NCBI GenBank assembly: GCA_905210415.1
Contig: CAJLWM010000017.1
Location: forward strand, 1 to 31,841
Direction: 5' to 3'
Origin: an uncultured Prevotellaceae bacterium
GTDB taxonomy: Bacteria > Bacteroidota > Bacteroidia > Bacteroidales > Muribaculaceae
Length of the DNA: 31,841 nt
Part shown: positions 1 through 8,500 of the stretch, one piece after another
Layout: every line of letters starts with the position of its first letter
How positions within the stretch are numbered: position 1 is the stretch's first letter
Translations under genes and position numbers: made by a program
The notes under the pieces: model-generated
Database searches by the model: none
Seen by the model: the letters and a program-made list of their open reading frames with translations, nothing else
Told to the model about the DNA's origin: nothing

Positions 1-57
1 CAGTGCCGCGTCCCTACCGGCGGCGATTATCGATTAGTTGTTTATCGCACTGGCTGA
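1..57 (+). CDS. possible 3' end of an unidentified plus-strand gene
   Basis: Frame 1 is open from the window edge to a TGA at 55-57 and would encode 18 residues beginning QCRVPTGGDYRLVVY. The composition looks protein-like, but the piece is too short to identify. It could equally be chance, because frame 3 is also open for about 40 codons from base 3. Everything upstream is outside the window. Confidence 0.2.
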   Translation, partial: QCRVPTGGDYRLVVYRTG

Positions 58-240
58 TGTCATCAAATCACAAGACTTTGCCCCGGGATATGGACAACAT
101 TAGGTCTTCAGCTTGCAATTCATAATTTGGGAAATATGTGATGATATCCAGTTACTGCCGTCTGGTATTTTCTTTAATCGGAAACCCTTGTAGCTTTATT
201 AACCGGTTTTGATTAACAAAATTGATATTGATACACAATT
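58..240. other. gene-free stretch, nothing recognised
   Basis: No frame on either strand gives a convincing protein. I looked for tRNA, tmRNA, SRP RNA, RNase P and riboswitch hallmarks and found none. The stretch is AT-rich towards its right end and contains a short AACCGGTT palindrome near 200. Confidence 0.4.
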
Positions 241-270
241 AAGGCGGGGCACAAATGTGTGCCTCGCCTT
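241..270 (-). terminator. hairpin downstream of guaA
   Basis: The arms 241-253 and 258-270 pair over 13 bp (one G-T) around a 4-nt loop, about 30 bp beyond the guaA stop codon. On the minus strand the bases that follow are only moderately T-rich, so termination is inferred mainly from position and stem strength. It could also serve a plus-strand gene entering from the left. Confidence 0.5.
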
Positions 271-299
271 ATGTATTTGTTATTGAGTAGTATGTTTGT

Positions 300-1910
300 T
301 TATTCCCACTCGATAGTTGCTGGTGGCTTTGATGAGATGTCGTAGCAAACGCGGTTAACACCTTTCACCTTATTGATGATGTCGTTGCTAACCTTTGCCA
401 TAAAATCGTAAGGCAAGTGTGCCCAATCGGCTGTCATGGCGTCGGTGCTGGTCACTGCACGAAGAGCAACTGGGTGCTCATAGGTGCGTTCGTCGCCCAT
501 AACACCTACCGAACGAACGGTAGAAAGTAATACTGCGCCAGCTTGCCAAATCTGGTCGTAAAGAGAAACTTCGATTTCTCCGTTAGTCATATCGGCAGGT
601 ACACCTGCTGCAAGCACGCGGCGTGCTTCTTCGCCTTGCAATTTCACCTTATAGTCGCGAAGACCTTGGATGAAGATGTCGTCGGCGTCTTGAAGGATTC
701 GCACTTTGTCAGGGGTGATGTCGCCAAGGATGCGCACTGCAAGACCTGGGCCTGGGAATGGATGACGCTTGATGAGATGCTCAGGCATACCCAATTCGCG
801 ACCTACGCGGCGCACTTCGTCTTTGAAAAGTAGACGAAGAGGTTCGCAAAGTTTGAGATTCATCTTTTCTGGTAGACCGCCAACGTTGTGGTGGCTCTTA
901 ATAGTGGTGCCAGTTATAGAGAGCGATTCGATGCAGTCAGGGTAGATAGTGCCTTGTGCGAGCCATTTAGCGTCGGTGATTTTTTGCGCTTCAGCATCGA
1001 AAACGTCGATGAACCCCTTGCCAATGATTTTGCGCTTTTGTTCGGGTTCGGTAACGCCAGCCAATTCGCTGAAGAATTTGGCGCTTGCGTCAACACCGAT
1101 TACGTTCAAACCGAGGCATTCGTAGTCATGCATCACGTTGCGGAACTCGTTTTTGCGGAGCATGCCGTGATCAACGAAAATACAAGTGAGGTTTTTACCG
1201 ATTGCCTTATTGAGAAGAACTGCGGCAACCGAAGAGTCAACACCGCCACTAAGACCGAGAATTACGCGGTCGTTGCCGAGAGTTGCTTTGAGTTCGGCAA
1301 CAGTGCTTTCGATAAACGAAGCAGCGCTCCAGTCTTGCTTACCACCGCAGATGTCAACCACAAAGTTTTTGAGCAATTGTGTGCCATCTTCAGAGTGGAA
1401 CACTTCAGGGTGGAATTGCACGCCCCACAATTTCTCGTTTACTGCTTGGTAAGCGGCGATAGCCACCTTCTGGGTAGAGGCGATAATCTTGAAGTTGTTG
1501 GGGATTGCGGTGATAGTGTCGCCGTGGCTCATCCACACTTGAGAGTTAGGACGTAGGCCCTTGAGCAAAGGATTTTGCTCGTCGAATGAGCTAAGGTGAG
1601 CGCGGCCATATTCGCGTGTTCCTGCAGGCTCAACGTTTCCGCCGTTGGTGTAAGCCATGAATTGTGCGCCGTAGCAGATGCCCAAGATAGGGTATTTGCC
1701 TCGGATTTCGCTCAAATCAACTTTGAAAGCCTTCTCGTCGTAGACAGAGAATGGGCTTCCTGAAAGGATTACGCCAATCACAGACTCGTCGCCAAATGGG
1801 AACTTGTTGTAAGGCACGATTTCGCAATACATGTTGAGTTCACGCACACGACGTCCTATCAGTTGTGTGGTTTGTGAACCGAAATCAAGAATGATGATTT
1901 TTTCTTGCAT
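300..1910 (-). CDS. guaA: GMP synthase (glutamine-hydrolysing)
   Basis: Converts XMP to GMP with ATP and glutamine, the last step of guanine nucleotide synthesis, in the cytoplasm. At 536 residues it is close to the usual length of about 525. The N-terminal class I glutamine amidotransferase domain has its nucleophile Cys79 in GICYG and the partners His167 and Glu169 in QFHPE. The ATP-pyrophosphatase domain has the P-loop SGGVDSS at 221-227. The C-terminal dimerisation domain ends with the family-typical PPATIEWE. The ATG at 1910 is the natural start because the protein begins directly with the amidotransferase strand ([10 protein letters not shown]). A minus-strand -7 box TATCTTTG lies at 1979-1986 without a clear -33 TTG. 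The gene follows the queuosine operon on the same strand after a 176-bp gap, so it probably has its own promoter. Confidence 0.98.
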   Translation of the reverse strand: MQEKIIILDFGSQTTQLIGRRVRELNMYCEIVPYNKFPFGDESVIGVILSGSPFSVYDEKAFKVDLSEIRGKYPILGICYGAQFMAYTNGGNVEPAGTREYGRAHLSSFDEQNPLLKGLRPNSQVWMSHGDTITAIPNNFKIIASTQKVAIAAYQAVNEKLWGVQFHPEVFHSEDGTQLLKNFVVDICGGKQDWSAASFIESTVAELKATLGNDRVILGLSGGVDSSVAAVLLNKAIGKNLTCIFVDHGMLRKNEFRNVMHDYECLGLNVIGVDASAKFFSELAGVTEPEQKRKIIGKGFIDVFDAEAQKITDAKWLAQGTIYPDCIESLSITGTTIKSHHNVGGLPEKMNLKLCEPLRLLFKDEVRRVGRELGMPEHLIKRHPFPGPGLAVRILGDITPDKVRILQDADDIFIQGLRDYKVKLQGEEARRVLAAGVPADMTNGEIEVSLYDQIWQAGAVLLSTVRSVGVMGDERTYEHPVALRAVTSTDAMTADWAHLPYDFMAKVSNDIINKVKGVNRVCYDISSKPPATIEWE

Positions 1911-2086
1911 TGGATGAATATAGGGGTTAAACGAATAATAATCTTTTTATGAATCTTGTAAAAAGCAATTATGCTCTGCAAAGATACATTATTTTTGTGG
2001 GATGCGCATTATACCCAATCGGTCAATAAAGTGTTGGTGGTAATTTTATTATCTCCTGAAGCATGCGCCAATGCCAGAACCGGGCG

Positions 2087-2674
2087 TTATCGGATATTGA
2101 GTACGCGCTGAGTCTGCAACGACAATCTCCAGCAATCGGAGTTTAGCACAGCATTGAGGCACGATTGCATGGTGTAGTTGCGAATGTCGTCGTTGTCGCA
2201 GTAGCAAGGCTGCAAGAAACGATGGTTGGCCTTAATGTGATTGTATTGCTTGAGATCTTGTCCGAGATACACCACTTTTAGTTCATCACACTGAGTGAGC
2301 ACCACCGGAGCAGTGTCGCCGCCGGCAAAGCTGCTTTTTGGTGAGAGCGTAATCCAATCGATGCCTTCAGGCAGCTCGTGAGTGCCGTTGGTTTCGATGG
2401 CGATGTATTTTCCGGCGCGCTTGAGAGCATCGATGAGAGATTGGTTGATGAATAGCGACGGTTCACCGCCCGTGAGCACCACCATGCGAGCGTGGGGGTA
2501 TTTCTTCACTTCGTTGATAATCTCGTAGAGCGACATCGTATTGCCCTCTTGGTGCTTGGTGTCGCAGAACGAGCAATTGAGGTTGCATCCAGAGAATCGA
2601 ACGAATACGGCAGGGACACCGGTGTGGAATCCTTCACCCTGAATAGAATAAAAAATTTCGTTAATCTTCCACAT
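2087..2674 (-). CDS. queE: 7-carboxy-7-deazaguanine synthase, radical SAM
   Basis: Rearranges 6-carboxytetrahydropterin to 7-carboxy-7-deazaguanine (CDG), the radical SAM step of queuosine/preQ1 synthesis. The 195 residues carry the [4Fe-4S] motif CNLNCSFC with Cys30, Cys34 and Cys37. Upstream of it is the family start IFYSIQGEGFHTG, which contacts substrate, and downstream is VLTGGEPS, a SAM-binding glycine segment. The start overlaps the end of queD by 14 bp, which suggests translational coupling. It is the last gene of the queF-queC-queD-queE operon. No strong terminator is visible after it. Confidence 0.96.
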   Translation of the reverse strand: MWKINEIFYSIQGEGFHTGVPAVFVRFSGCNLNCSFCDTKHQEGNTMSLYEIINEVKKYPHARMVVLTGGEPSLFINQSLIDALKRAGKYIAIETNGTHELPEGIDWITLSPKSSFAGGDTAPVVLTQCDELKVVYLGQDLKQYNHIKANHRFLQPCYCDNDDIRNYTMQSCLNAVLNSDCWRLSLQTQRVLNIR

Positions 2675-2993
2675 AACTTGCTATATTGTTTTCAGATTCT
2701 TGTACGTCGGCTTGATAGCACTCTGGAATCAAATCCACCACCCACTTAGCGATGTTTTCGGCAGTGGGATTGAATGGTAGCACGTCATTCAGGTTTTGAT
2801 GGTCGAGAGTGTCGCAAATCATGGTTTTAATGTGTGTGAAATCGCACACCATACCATCGGCATTGAGCTTCTTAGCCTTGCAATAGACAGTGATAATCCA
2901 GTTGTGACCGTGCAGATTGGTGCATTTGCTTTCGTAACTAAGTGTCAGTTTGTGACACGCAGAAATCTCAAGGGTTTTCTTAACAAAATACAT
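2661..2993 (-). CDS. queD: 6-carboxy-5,6,7,8-tetrahydropterin synthase
   Basis: Makes 6-carboxytetrahydropterin from dihydroneopterin triphosphate, the first dedicated step of queuosine synthesis after GTP cyclohydrolase. The 110-residue protein belongs to the PTPS/QueD family. Zinc ligands are His14, His28 and His30 (the last two in LHGHNW), the likely catalytic Cys24 lies just before them, and LDHQNLND is the family-conserved acidic/histidine segment. QueD rather than eukaryotic-type PTPS is indicated by the short length and the que neighbours. It lies 82 bp downstream of queC and overlaps queE by 14 bp. GTP cyclohydrolase (folE) is not in the window. Confidence 0.95.
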   Translation of the reverse strand: MYFVKKTLEISACHKLTLSYESKCTNLHGHNWIITVYCKAKKLNADGMVCDFTHIKTMICDTLDHQNLNDVLPFNPTAENIAKWVVDLIPECYQADVQESENNIASYVED

Positions 2994-3075
2994 TTTTTAA
3001 ATCTTTTTTTCCTGCCAAAGCCGATGAGCGTAGGTGGAGTGAGAGAAAAATCGGCAAGCAGAACCGTTTTGTTTA

Positions 3076-3732
3076 TTAATTGTCATAAATGGTGGTATCG
3101 GTGACACCGGCTTCGGCGAGTGCTTCGCGACGCTCCACGCATGTGCCGCACTTTCCGCAATGATGCAAACCGCCCTTATAGCACGAGTAGGTCTCGGAGT
3201 AGTCTAATCCGAGGCGGGCGCCGTGTTGGGCAATGTCTGTCTTAGTTATATTGGTGTAGGGCGCGAAAATGTGTACGCCCTCATATGTTCCATTGGTCAT
3301 GGCAGCCGACATGGCTTCGATGAACTCTTGGCGGCAGTCGGGATAGATAGTGTGGTCGCCACCGTGGTTGGCAATGAGCACGCGGTGTAGATTGTTGCTT
3401 TCGGCTATGCCGCAAGCGATGGCGAGCATGATTCCGTTGCGGAACGGCACTACGGTAGATTTCATGTTGTCGTTGTTGTAGTTGCCTTCAGGTATAGCAT
3501 CGGCCCCTTCAAGAAGCGAGCTCTTGAAGTAGTTGTGCATAAACTCGAGCGGAATGATGATATGGCGAATGCCAAGGCGTGTGCAATGCAGCGAGGCATA
3601 TTCAATCTCACGTTTGTTGTGGTTTGAGCCATAGTCAAAAGTGATTGCCAGAGAGATTATGTCTTTGTATTCATAAAGCATGGTGATAGAGTCCATGCCG
3701 CCAGAGAGTATTATTGCAGCGTCTTTAGCCAT
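3076..3732 (-). CDS. queC: 7-cyano-7-deazaguanine (preQ0) synthase
   Basis: Converts CDG to preQ0 using ATP and ammonia. The 218-residue protein starts with an ATP-pyrophosphatase P-loop, SGGMDS at residues 10-15. Near the C-terminus it has the family's zinc cysteines Cys184, Cys192, Cys195 and Cys198 in CYKGGLHHCGKCGTC. Internal GGDHTIYPDCR is another QueC signature. It sits between queF (38-bp gap) and queD on the same strand, so its product feeds QueF. An exsB-like regulatory role is unlikely given the complete catalytic and zinc motifs. Confidence 0.97.
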   Translation of the reverse strand: MAKDAAIILSGGMDSITMLYEYKDIISLAITFDYGSNHNKREIEYASLHCTRLGIRHIIIPLEFMHNYFKSSLLEGADAIPEGNYNNDNMKSTVVPFRNGIMLAIACGIAESNNLHRVLIANHGGDHTIYPDCRQEFIEAMSAAMTNGTYEGVHIFAPYTNITKTDIAQHGARLGLDYSETYSCYKGGLHHCGKCGTCVERREALAEAGVTDTTIYDN

Positions 3733-3770
3733 AATTTATTTTGTGTAGATTGATGTGGGTTAATTAAGAA

Positions 3771-4241
3771 TTATTGGTTGCGAAACATAGCCAGCATGCG
3801 TTGGCGCACCATATCTTGGTGTTCGCTGTCGCCATAGTTGGCAAACGGATAAATAGATATGCCGCCTCGTGGCATGAAAATGCCCACAACCTCAAGATAC
3901 TTTGGATCCATCAGTTTTATGAGGTCTTTCATGATGATGTTCACGCAGTCTTCGTGAAAATCGCCATGATTGCGGAAACTGAATAGATAAAGCTTCAAGC
4001 TTTTGCTCTCCACCATGTTGGTGCGAGGGATGTAGTTGATTATGATTTTTCCGAAGTCGGGTTGTCCGGTTTTAGGACAAAGAGTGGTGAACTCCGGGCA
4101 ATTAAAAGTCACGAGATACTCGTTTTCTGGATGTTTGTTTGGAAAGGTTTCCAACACTTCTGGAGCATAGCATTCGGCATACTTTGTGCCTTGATTGCCG
4201 AGAAGGGTCACGCCTTGTAGTTCGTCGTTAGTTCTTGCCAT
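3771..4241 (-). CDS. queF: NADPH-dependent preQ0 reductase
   Basis: Reduces the nitrile of preQ0 to the aminomethyl group of preQ1, which Tgt then inserts at position 34 of GUN tRNAs. The 156 residues match the short, single-domain QueF type. Catalytic Cys55 lies in [12 protein letters not shown] with Asp62, and the signature [20 protein letters not shown] holds substrate and cofactor contacts. It is the first gene of the operon, and its presence shows that the pathway leads to preQ1/queuosine rather than stopping at preQ0 (the precursor for archaeosine or DNA deazaguanines). tgt, queA and queG are not in this window. Confidence 0.97.
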   Translation of the reverse strand: MARTNDELQGVTLLGNQGTKYAECYAPEVLETFPNKHPENEYLVTFNCPEFTTLCPKTGQPDFGKIIINYIPRTNMVESKSLKLYLFSFRNHGDFHEDCVNIIMKDLIKLMDPKYLEVVGIFMPRGGISIYPFANYGDSEHQDMVRQRMLAMFRNQ

Positions 4242-4457
4242 ATTGTGTATATAAAAATATGCTTAATAATCTGTCAAAAAAAAGTGCATTGTAGAAACTA
4301 TGGGACGCGATGATTGTATGGAGGGCCAAAACTGACCGGAGAAATGAATTATTTGGTGATAACTGCCTAATAACAATTGCTTTGCGGTGTTGATACCAAC
4401 ACTCTAAAAAATAATTCTAAAACAATCGTGGGAGATGAATTGCCCAGTTTCTAAACT
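4242..4457 (-). promoter_or_regulatory. long untranslated leader of the queuosine operon
   Basis: From the inferred start near 4457 to queF there are about 215 nt with no plausible gene, long compared with most leaders in this window. It contains a perfect 6-bp hairpin with a 4-nt loop at 4387-4402. I could not match it to preQ1-I (no loop C-rich segment followed by an A-rich tail in the right orientation) or confidently to preQ1-II or preQ1-III. Regulation by preQ1 is therefore only a possibility. Confidence 0.35.
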
Positions 4458-4462
4458 TTACG

Positions 4463-4493
4463 CAAAAGTACTTATAAAAAATGGTTTTTTCAA
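4463..4493 (-). promoter_or_regulatory. promoter of the queF-queC-queD-queE operon
   Basis: Read on the minus strand there is a TTG at 4493-4491, a 20-nt spacer, and TACTTTTG at 4470-4463, followed by C. This matches the Bacteroidetes primary-sigma consensus. Transcription would begin near 4457. Confidence 0.75.
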
Positions 4494-4560
4494 TTAGAAT
4501 AGGCTTAATTTTTCAACAAAGAAAGATGTGGAATAGAACAAATTTTCGGGGTAATATGAT

Positions 4561-4568
4561 TAACTTTG
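4561..4568 (+). promoter_or_regulatory. -7 box for the antiporter gene
   Basis: TAACTTTG followed by C lies 38 bp before the first ATG. No TTG is found at the expected distance upstream; T-rich sequence at 4543-4546 is too close. This fills the intergenic stretch together with the divergent que promoter and leader. Confidence 0.4.
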
Positions 4569-4605
4569 CTAATGGGAAAAACGTTATAAATAAAAACTCG
4601 ACATA

Positions 4606-6921
4606 ATGATAGGATTAACACATATATGCAACATATTGCTCACTATGACTGCGGCAGAGGTTACCGATGCCGAAGTGAGCGGTGTGATGAACGGAATAGA
4701 CGGTATGACGGTGGAAGGCTTGATTTCCGACTTGGCTTTGATATTGGTGCTCGGCGCGATAGCCACTTTGCTGTTTAAGAAACTTAAGCAGCCGATAGTG
4801 CTTGGATATATTGTGGCAGGCTTTCTTGCTGGTCCGCACATGATACTCTTGCCATCGGTGAGCAGCGAGGCGAATATCGACTTTTGGGCGCAGATTGGTA
4901 TTGTGGTTCTGCTGTTCTCGTTGGGCTTGGAATTCAGTTTTAAGAAACTGATGAATGTGGGCGGATCGGCAGTGATAACGGCGCTGGTAATAGTGGGCGG
5001 AATGATGACGCTCGGATTTATTTCGGGTCGCTTGCTTGGCTTTAGCAGCATGAACAGCCTGTTTCTTGGCGGAATGTTGTCGATGTCGTCAACCACTATT
5101 ATTATCAAGGCATTCACCGACTTGCACATGCGTCAAAAGAAATTTGCTTCGCTTGTGTTTGCCGTGCTGATTTGCGAAGACCTCTTTGCTGTGGTGATGA
5201 TGGTGCTTCTTTCGTCGATCGCCATCAACAACAGTGTAGAGAGCGAGGAATTGATTTTCAGCATCCTGAAGTTGGTGCTGTTTCTTGTGGTATGGTTTAC
5301 GGTGGGTGTGTTTGTTCTACCGTCGTTCTTCAAGCGCGTGGCACGGTCTATCACCGATGAGATGCTGCTTGTGATATCTATGGGCCTATGTTTGGCAATG
5401 GCAGTATTCTCGGTGAAGTCGGGCTTCTCAATGGCTCTTGGAGCGTTTGTGATGGGGTCGATATTAGCCGGAACCATACAAGCCGAAAGAATAGAAAAGG
5501 TGGTGAAACCAGTGAAAGACCTCTTTGGAGCAGTGTTCTTCATCTCAGTGGGAATGATGGTGAATCCAACAATCATAATGCAATACGGCTCTACCATTGC
5601 CGTGCTCTCGATAGTGGTGATAGTGGGAATGATATTGTTCGGCACCACTGGTATGCTCGTGACCGGTCAGCCGCTGAAGATAGCCATGCAATCGGGCTTC
5701 AGCCTCACTCAGATTGGTGAGTTTGCATTCATTATAGCCTCAATGGGTATGTCGCTCGGCGTGCTTGAGCCGAATGTCTATCCGATAGTGGTGGCAGTGT
5801 CGGTAATCACCACTTTCTTCACGCCGTATTTCATCAAAGCCGCCGACCCATGCTATGAGATGGTGGCAAAGCGAATGCCGGTGCGTTTGCAATTCCTGCT
5901 CGACCGATATAGCGTGAAGGAAGCCGAGGAAAGCGAGTCAAGAGCAATATGGAAATCAATCTTTGCTCGTCACTCATGGCGCACTGTGCTATATGCCTCG
6001 CTGCTTACAGCAATAATCGTTTTTTCGCATGGATACGTTGAGCCGATAGCTATAGAATGGCTTGGTGAAAAATATGGTAAGCTTGCTATGGTGATAGCCA
6101 CAATAGGTGTGATGCTGCCATTCCTTATGGCATTGGCATCGCCTTGCACGCGACGCAGCGAATATGAGAAGCTCTCGCTCTCAACCAATCACCGTAGCGA
6201 TGTGCCATTGGTGGTGATGTCGTTGTTCAGGGTGATACTCGCCAGTGCGTTTATTTTGGGGTATCTGCATATAATGTACACCAGAACGGCTGTGATCACC
6301 ATTGCCGTGGTGCTGGTGGTGGCATCGGTGGTGGTATTGTCGCGCAAGCTACGCAAGCAGATGCAAAGCATAGAGTCTCGCTTCATAAGCAATCTCAATG
6401 AACGGGAGTTGCACAGAAGCGGTAAGGAATATAATCTTGTGTCAGATCTGCACATGGCATTTATGACGGTTGGCTATGATTGTCCGTTTGTGGGCGATCG
6501 TCTGAAAAACTCCGATTTGCGCAAGCGATATGGCGTGAATGTGGTGAGCATCACGCGAGGCATGAATTATTTCCCAGTACCTACGGGAGACATGCGCATA
6601 TTCCCTGGCGACCAGTTGGCGGTAATTGGCACCGATGAACAGCTTCAGGCACTTCTGCCGATGGTGGAGCAACAAAGCGAAGTTCCAAACGAGGCATACG
6701 ACAAGACGAAAGTGGAATTTCTCCACTTTGTGCTCACAGAGCATTCTCCGCTTGTGGGCAAGAGCGTGGCACAGGCTCGACTGCGCGACGATTATGCGGC
6801 GCTGCTTGTTGCCATACAGCGCGGAGATGAATACATTAAACCAACAGGCGACGATGTGTTTGCTGCACACGATGTGATATGGATAGTGGGCGATAATCGC
6901 CGATTGGCAGATTTGAAGTAA
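4606..6921 (+). CDS. KefB-type CPA2 cation/proton antiporter with two RCK_C domains
   Basis: Inner-membrane monovalent cation/proton antiporter of the CPA2 family. The antiporter core occupies roughly residues 30-430 with about a dozen hydrophobic segments, including the family's LLFSLGLEFSF and GAFVMGSILAGT stretches. About four further transmembrane segments follow at 455-590. The soluble C-terminus has two tandem TrkA-C (RCK_C) ligand-binding domains near 620-690 and 705-771. No NAD-binding RCK_N domain with a GxGxxG motif is visible, so it differs from Escherichia coli KefB/KefC. The start at 4606 is followed by an alternative ATG at 4645 that would drop 13 residues; neither has a clear ribosome binding site. 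The substrate ion (K+ or Na+) cannot be told from sequence. Confidence 0.9.
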   Translation: MIGLTHICNILLTMTAAEVTDAEVSGVMNGIDGMTVEGLISDLALILVLGAIATLLFKKLKQPIVLGYIVAGFLAGPHMILLPSVSSEANIDFWAQIGIVVLLFSLGLEFSFKKLMNVGGSAVITALVIVGGMMTLGFISGRLLGFSSMNSLFLGGMLSMSSTTIIIKAFTDLHMRQKKFASLVFAVLICEDLFAVVMMVLLSSIAINNSVESEELIFSILKLVLFLVVWFTVGVFVLPSFFKRVARSITDEMLLVISMGLCLAMAVFSVKSGFSMALGAFVMGSILAGTIQAERIEKVVKPVKDLFGAVFFISVGMMVNPTIIMQYGSTIAVLSIVVIVGMILFGTTGMLVTGQPLKIAMQSGFSLTQIGEFAFIIASMGMSLGVLEPNVYPIVVAVSVITTFFTPYFIKAADPCYEMVAKRMPVRLQFLLDRYSVKEAEESESRAIWKSIFARHSWRTVLYASLLTAIIVFSHGYVEPIAIEWLGEKYGKLAMVIATIGVMLPFLMALASPCTRRSEYEKLSLSTNHRSDVPLVVMSLFRVILASAFILGYLHIMYTRTAVITIAVVLVVASVVVLSRKLRKQMQSIESRFISNLNERELHRSGKEYNLVSDLHMAFMTVGYDCPFVGDRLKNSDLRKRYGVNVVSITRGMNYFPVPTGDMRIFPGDQLAVIGTDEQLQALLPMVEQQSEVPNEAYDKTKVEFLHFVLTEHSPLVGKSVAQARLRDDYAALLVAIQRGDEYIKPTGDDVFAAHDVIWIVGDNRRLADLK

Positions 6922-6967
6922 GGGTGTCCTTTCTCTAAAACAGCCTCCATTTTGATTTATACGCCAA

Positions 6968-7003
6968 AAAAGGGAAAGATGCGATGTGCAATCTTTCCCT
7001 TTT
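6968..7003. terminator. bidirectional terminator between antiporter and tRNA-Pro
   Basis: Perfect 13-bp arms at 6968-6980 and 6991-7003 enclose a 10-nt loop. The A-run on the left and T-run on the right allow it to stop both the plus-strand antiporter transcript and the minus-strand tRNA-Pro transcript. Confidence 0.85.
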
Positions 7004-7007
7004 GTTG

Positions 7008-7083
7008 TCGGGATGACAAGATTCGAACTTGCGACCACTCGCCCCCCAGACGAGTACTCTAAACCGGACTGAGCTACATCCCG
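7008..7083 (-). tRNA. tRNA-Pro (anticodon GGG)
   Basis: The 76-nt minus-strand sequence folds into a full cloverleaf. The acceptor stem CGGGATG/CATCCCG has the C1-G72 pair typical of bacterial tRNA-Pro and discriminator A73. The D stem is GCTC/GAGT, the anticodon stem CTCGT/GCGAG has the 7-nt loop CTGGGGG (anticodon GGG at positions 34-36), and the T arm is GCAAG-TTCGAAT-CTTGT. CCA is not encoded. It reads CCC (and CCU) codons. Confidence 0.97.
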
Positions 7084-7121
7084 ATGCTCTTGCGTAGTGG
7101 AGTTGTCCGCTTTTTGTGGTG

Positions 7122-7152
7122 CAAAATTACAAAAATAGTTTGATACGGGCAA
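7122..7152 (-). promoter_or_regulatory. promoter of tRNA-Pro
   Basis: On the minus strand TTG at 7152-7150, a 20-nt spacer and TAATTTTG at 7129-7122 give a full Bacteroidetes promoter about 35 bp ahead of the tRNA 5' end. Confidence 0.75.
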
Positions 7153-7256
7153 TAGCGTCGCCGTGTATATTATCGTAAATTCCATGCTTATGCAAAATCT
7201 GCAGGAAAAGTCAATAGTTTACCAGGTGTTTATTGCGCAAAAATCTGCGCTGGTGC

Positions 7257-7289
7257 AAAAAATGGCGCTCTCAAGGTGAGAACGCCATT
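7257..7289 (-). terminator. terminator of the aldolase gene
   Basis: On the minus strand, arms 7289-7283 and 7267-7261 (7 bp) extend after one mismatch by five more pairs around a 3-nt loop. Six Ts follow. It lies 30 bp after the fba stop codon. Confidence 0.85.
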
Positions 7290-7318
7290 GTATATGGGTT
7301 TGAATAATGTTAGAACGA

Positions 7319-8317
7319 TTATTCAGCCTTACCGTCGCTACCAAGAACGTTGATGATCTTGTGCTTGTAAAGTTTTTCCATGTTGTCGCGAGCTGGACCG
7401 AGATACTTACGAGGGTCGAATTCTGCAGGCTTTTCAACGAATACTTTACGGATAGCAGCAGTCATAGCCAAGCGGCTGTCAGAGTCGATGTTGATTTTGC
7501 AAACAGCGCTCTTAGCAGCTTCACGAAGCCATTCTTCTGGGATACCGATAGCAGCCTTCAATGCGCCGCCGTACTTGTTGATAGTTTCAACTTCTTCTTG
7601 TGGAACTGAAGAAGAACCGTGAAGAACAATTGGGAAACCAGGAAGTTCCTTTTCAACAGCCTTCAAAACGTCGAATGCCAATGGAGGAGGTACGAGCTTG
7701 CCGTTTTCGTCCTTAGTGCATTGTTCAGGAGTGAACTTGTAAGCACCGTGAGAAGTACCGATAGAGATAGCGAGGCTATCGCAACCAGTGCGAGTAGAGA
7801 AGTCTACTACTTCTTCAGGGTTGGTGTAAGTGTGGTGGTCGCTAGAAACTTCGTCTTCAACGCCAGCCAATACGCCAAGTTCGCCTTCAACAGTTACGTC
7901 GAATTGGTGAGCGTATTCAACAACCTTCTTAGTGAGGGCGATGTTTTCTTCGTATGGGAGGTGAGAACCGTCGATCATAACAGAAGAGAAACCGCAGTCA
8001 ACGCAGTCCTTGCAGAGTTCGAAGCTATCGCCGTGGTCGAGGTGAAGCACGATTTGTGGGTGTTCCCAACCAAGTTCCTTAGCATATTCTACAGCGCCTT
8101 GAGCCATGTAGCGAAGAAGGGTAGCGTTAGCGTAGTTGCGAGCGCCTTTAGATACTTGAAGGATAACTGGAGACTTAGTTTCAGCAGCAGCCTTGATGAT
8201 TGCTTGAAGTTGCTCCATGTTGTTGAAGTTAAAGGCTGGGATTGCATATCCGCCCTTAATAGCCTTTGCAAACATTTCACGAGTGTTTACAAGACCAAGT
8301 TCTTTATAATTTACCAT
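7319..8317 (-). CDS. fba: class II fructose-1,6-bisphosphate aldolase
   Basis: Zinc-dependent aldolase of glycolysis and gluconeogenesis, cleaving fructose 1,6-bisphosphate into dihydroxyacetone phosphate and glyceraldehyde 3-phosphate. At 332 residues it fits the class II type of Bacteroidetes. Visible active-site elements are LHLDHGDS with Asp94 and metal ligand His95, IGTSHGAYKF with a second histidine, and VLHGSSSVP with a third. The protein begins MVNYKELGLVNTREMF, typical for the family, which supports the start at 8317. The minus-strand -7 box TATCTTTG is at 8420-8413, about 95 bp upstream, without a clear -33 TTG. Codon use is strongly biased, as expected of a highly expressed glycolytic gene. 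It is monocistronic. Confidence 0.97.
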   Translation of the reverse strand: MVNYKELGLVNTREMFAKAIKGGYAIPAFNFNNMEQLQAIIKAAAETKSPVILQVSKGARNYANATLLRYMAQGAVEYAKELGWEHPQIVLHLDHGDSFELCKDCVDCGFSSVMIDGSHLPYEENIALTKKVVEYAHQFDVTVEGELGVLAGVEDEVSSDHHTYTNPEEVVDFSTRTGCDSLAISIGTSHGAYKFTPEQCTKDENGKLVPPPLAFDVLKAVEKELPGFPIVLHGSSSVPQEEVETINKYGGALKAAIGIPEEWLREAAKSAVCKINIDSDSRLAMTAAIRKVFVEKPAEFDPRKYLGPARDNMEKLYKHKIINVLGSDGKAE

Positions 8318-8500
8318 TTTGACAAGTTAATTATATGATTAAACTTAATTAATATAATATACATGGTTGCAAAAAATAAGCCAAACTAAACGTCTGTCAT
8401 ATTTTTCTGGTGCAAAGATAGTTATTTTTCTCTAATACTCTTGCACTAATGATGTAATAAATTAATGACGTAGTTGTGTTTTATGCTAAAGAAATGTCTT

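Noticed and set aside
888..1556. 222-codon plus-strand frame opposite guaA
   Set aside because: Antisense shadow of a conserved gene; no recognisable motif.
2013..2028. ACCCAATCGGTCAATA near queE and a near copy at 21263-21279
   Set aside because: Only two short copies differing by one inserted base, with no shared context; too little to call a repeat family.
4381..4440. preQ1-I riboswitch near the que operon
   Set aside because: A hairpin followed by an A-rich stretch is present only when read on the plus strand, towards the antiporter. The loop lacks the conserved residues; on the que strand the tail is T-rich.
6442..7185. 247-codon minus-strand frame covering tRNA-Pro and the antiporter end
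   Set aside because: It spans a tRNA gene and a terminator and runs antisense to a conserved domain, so it is not coding.
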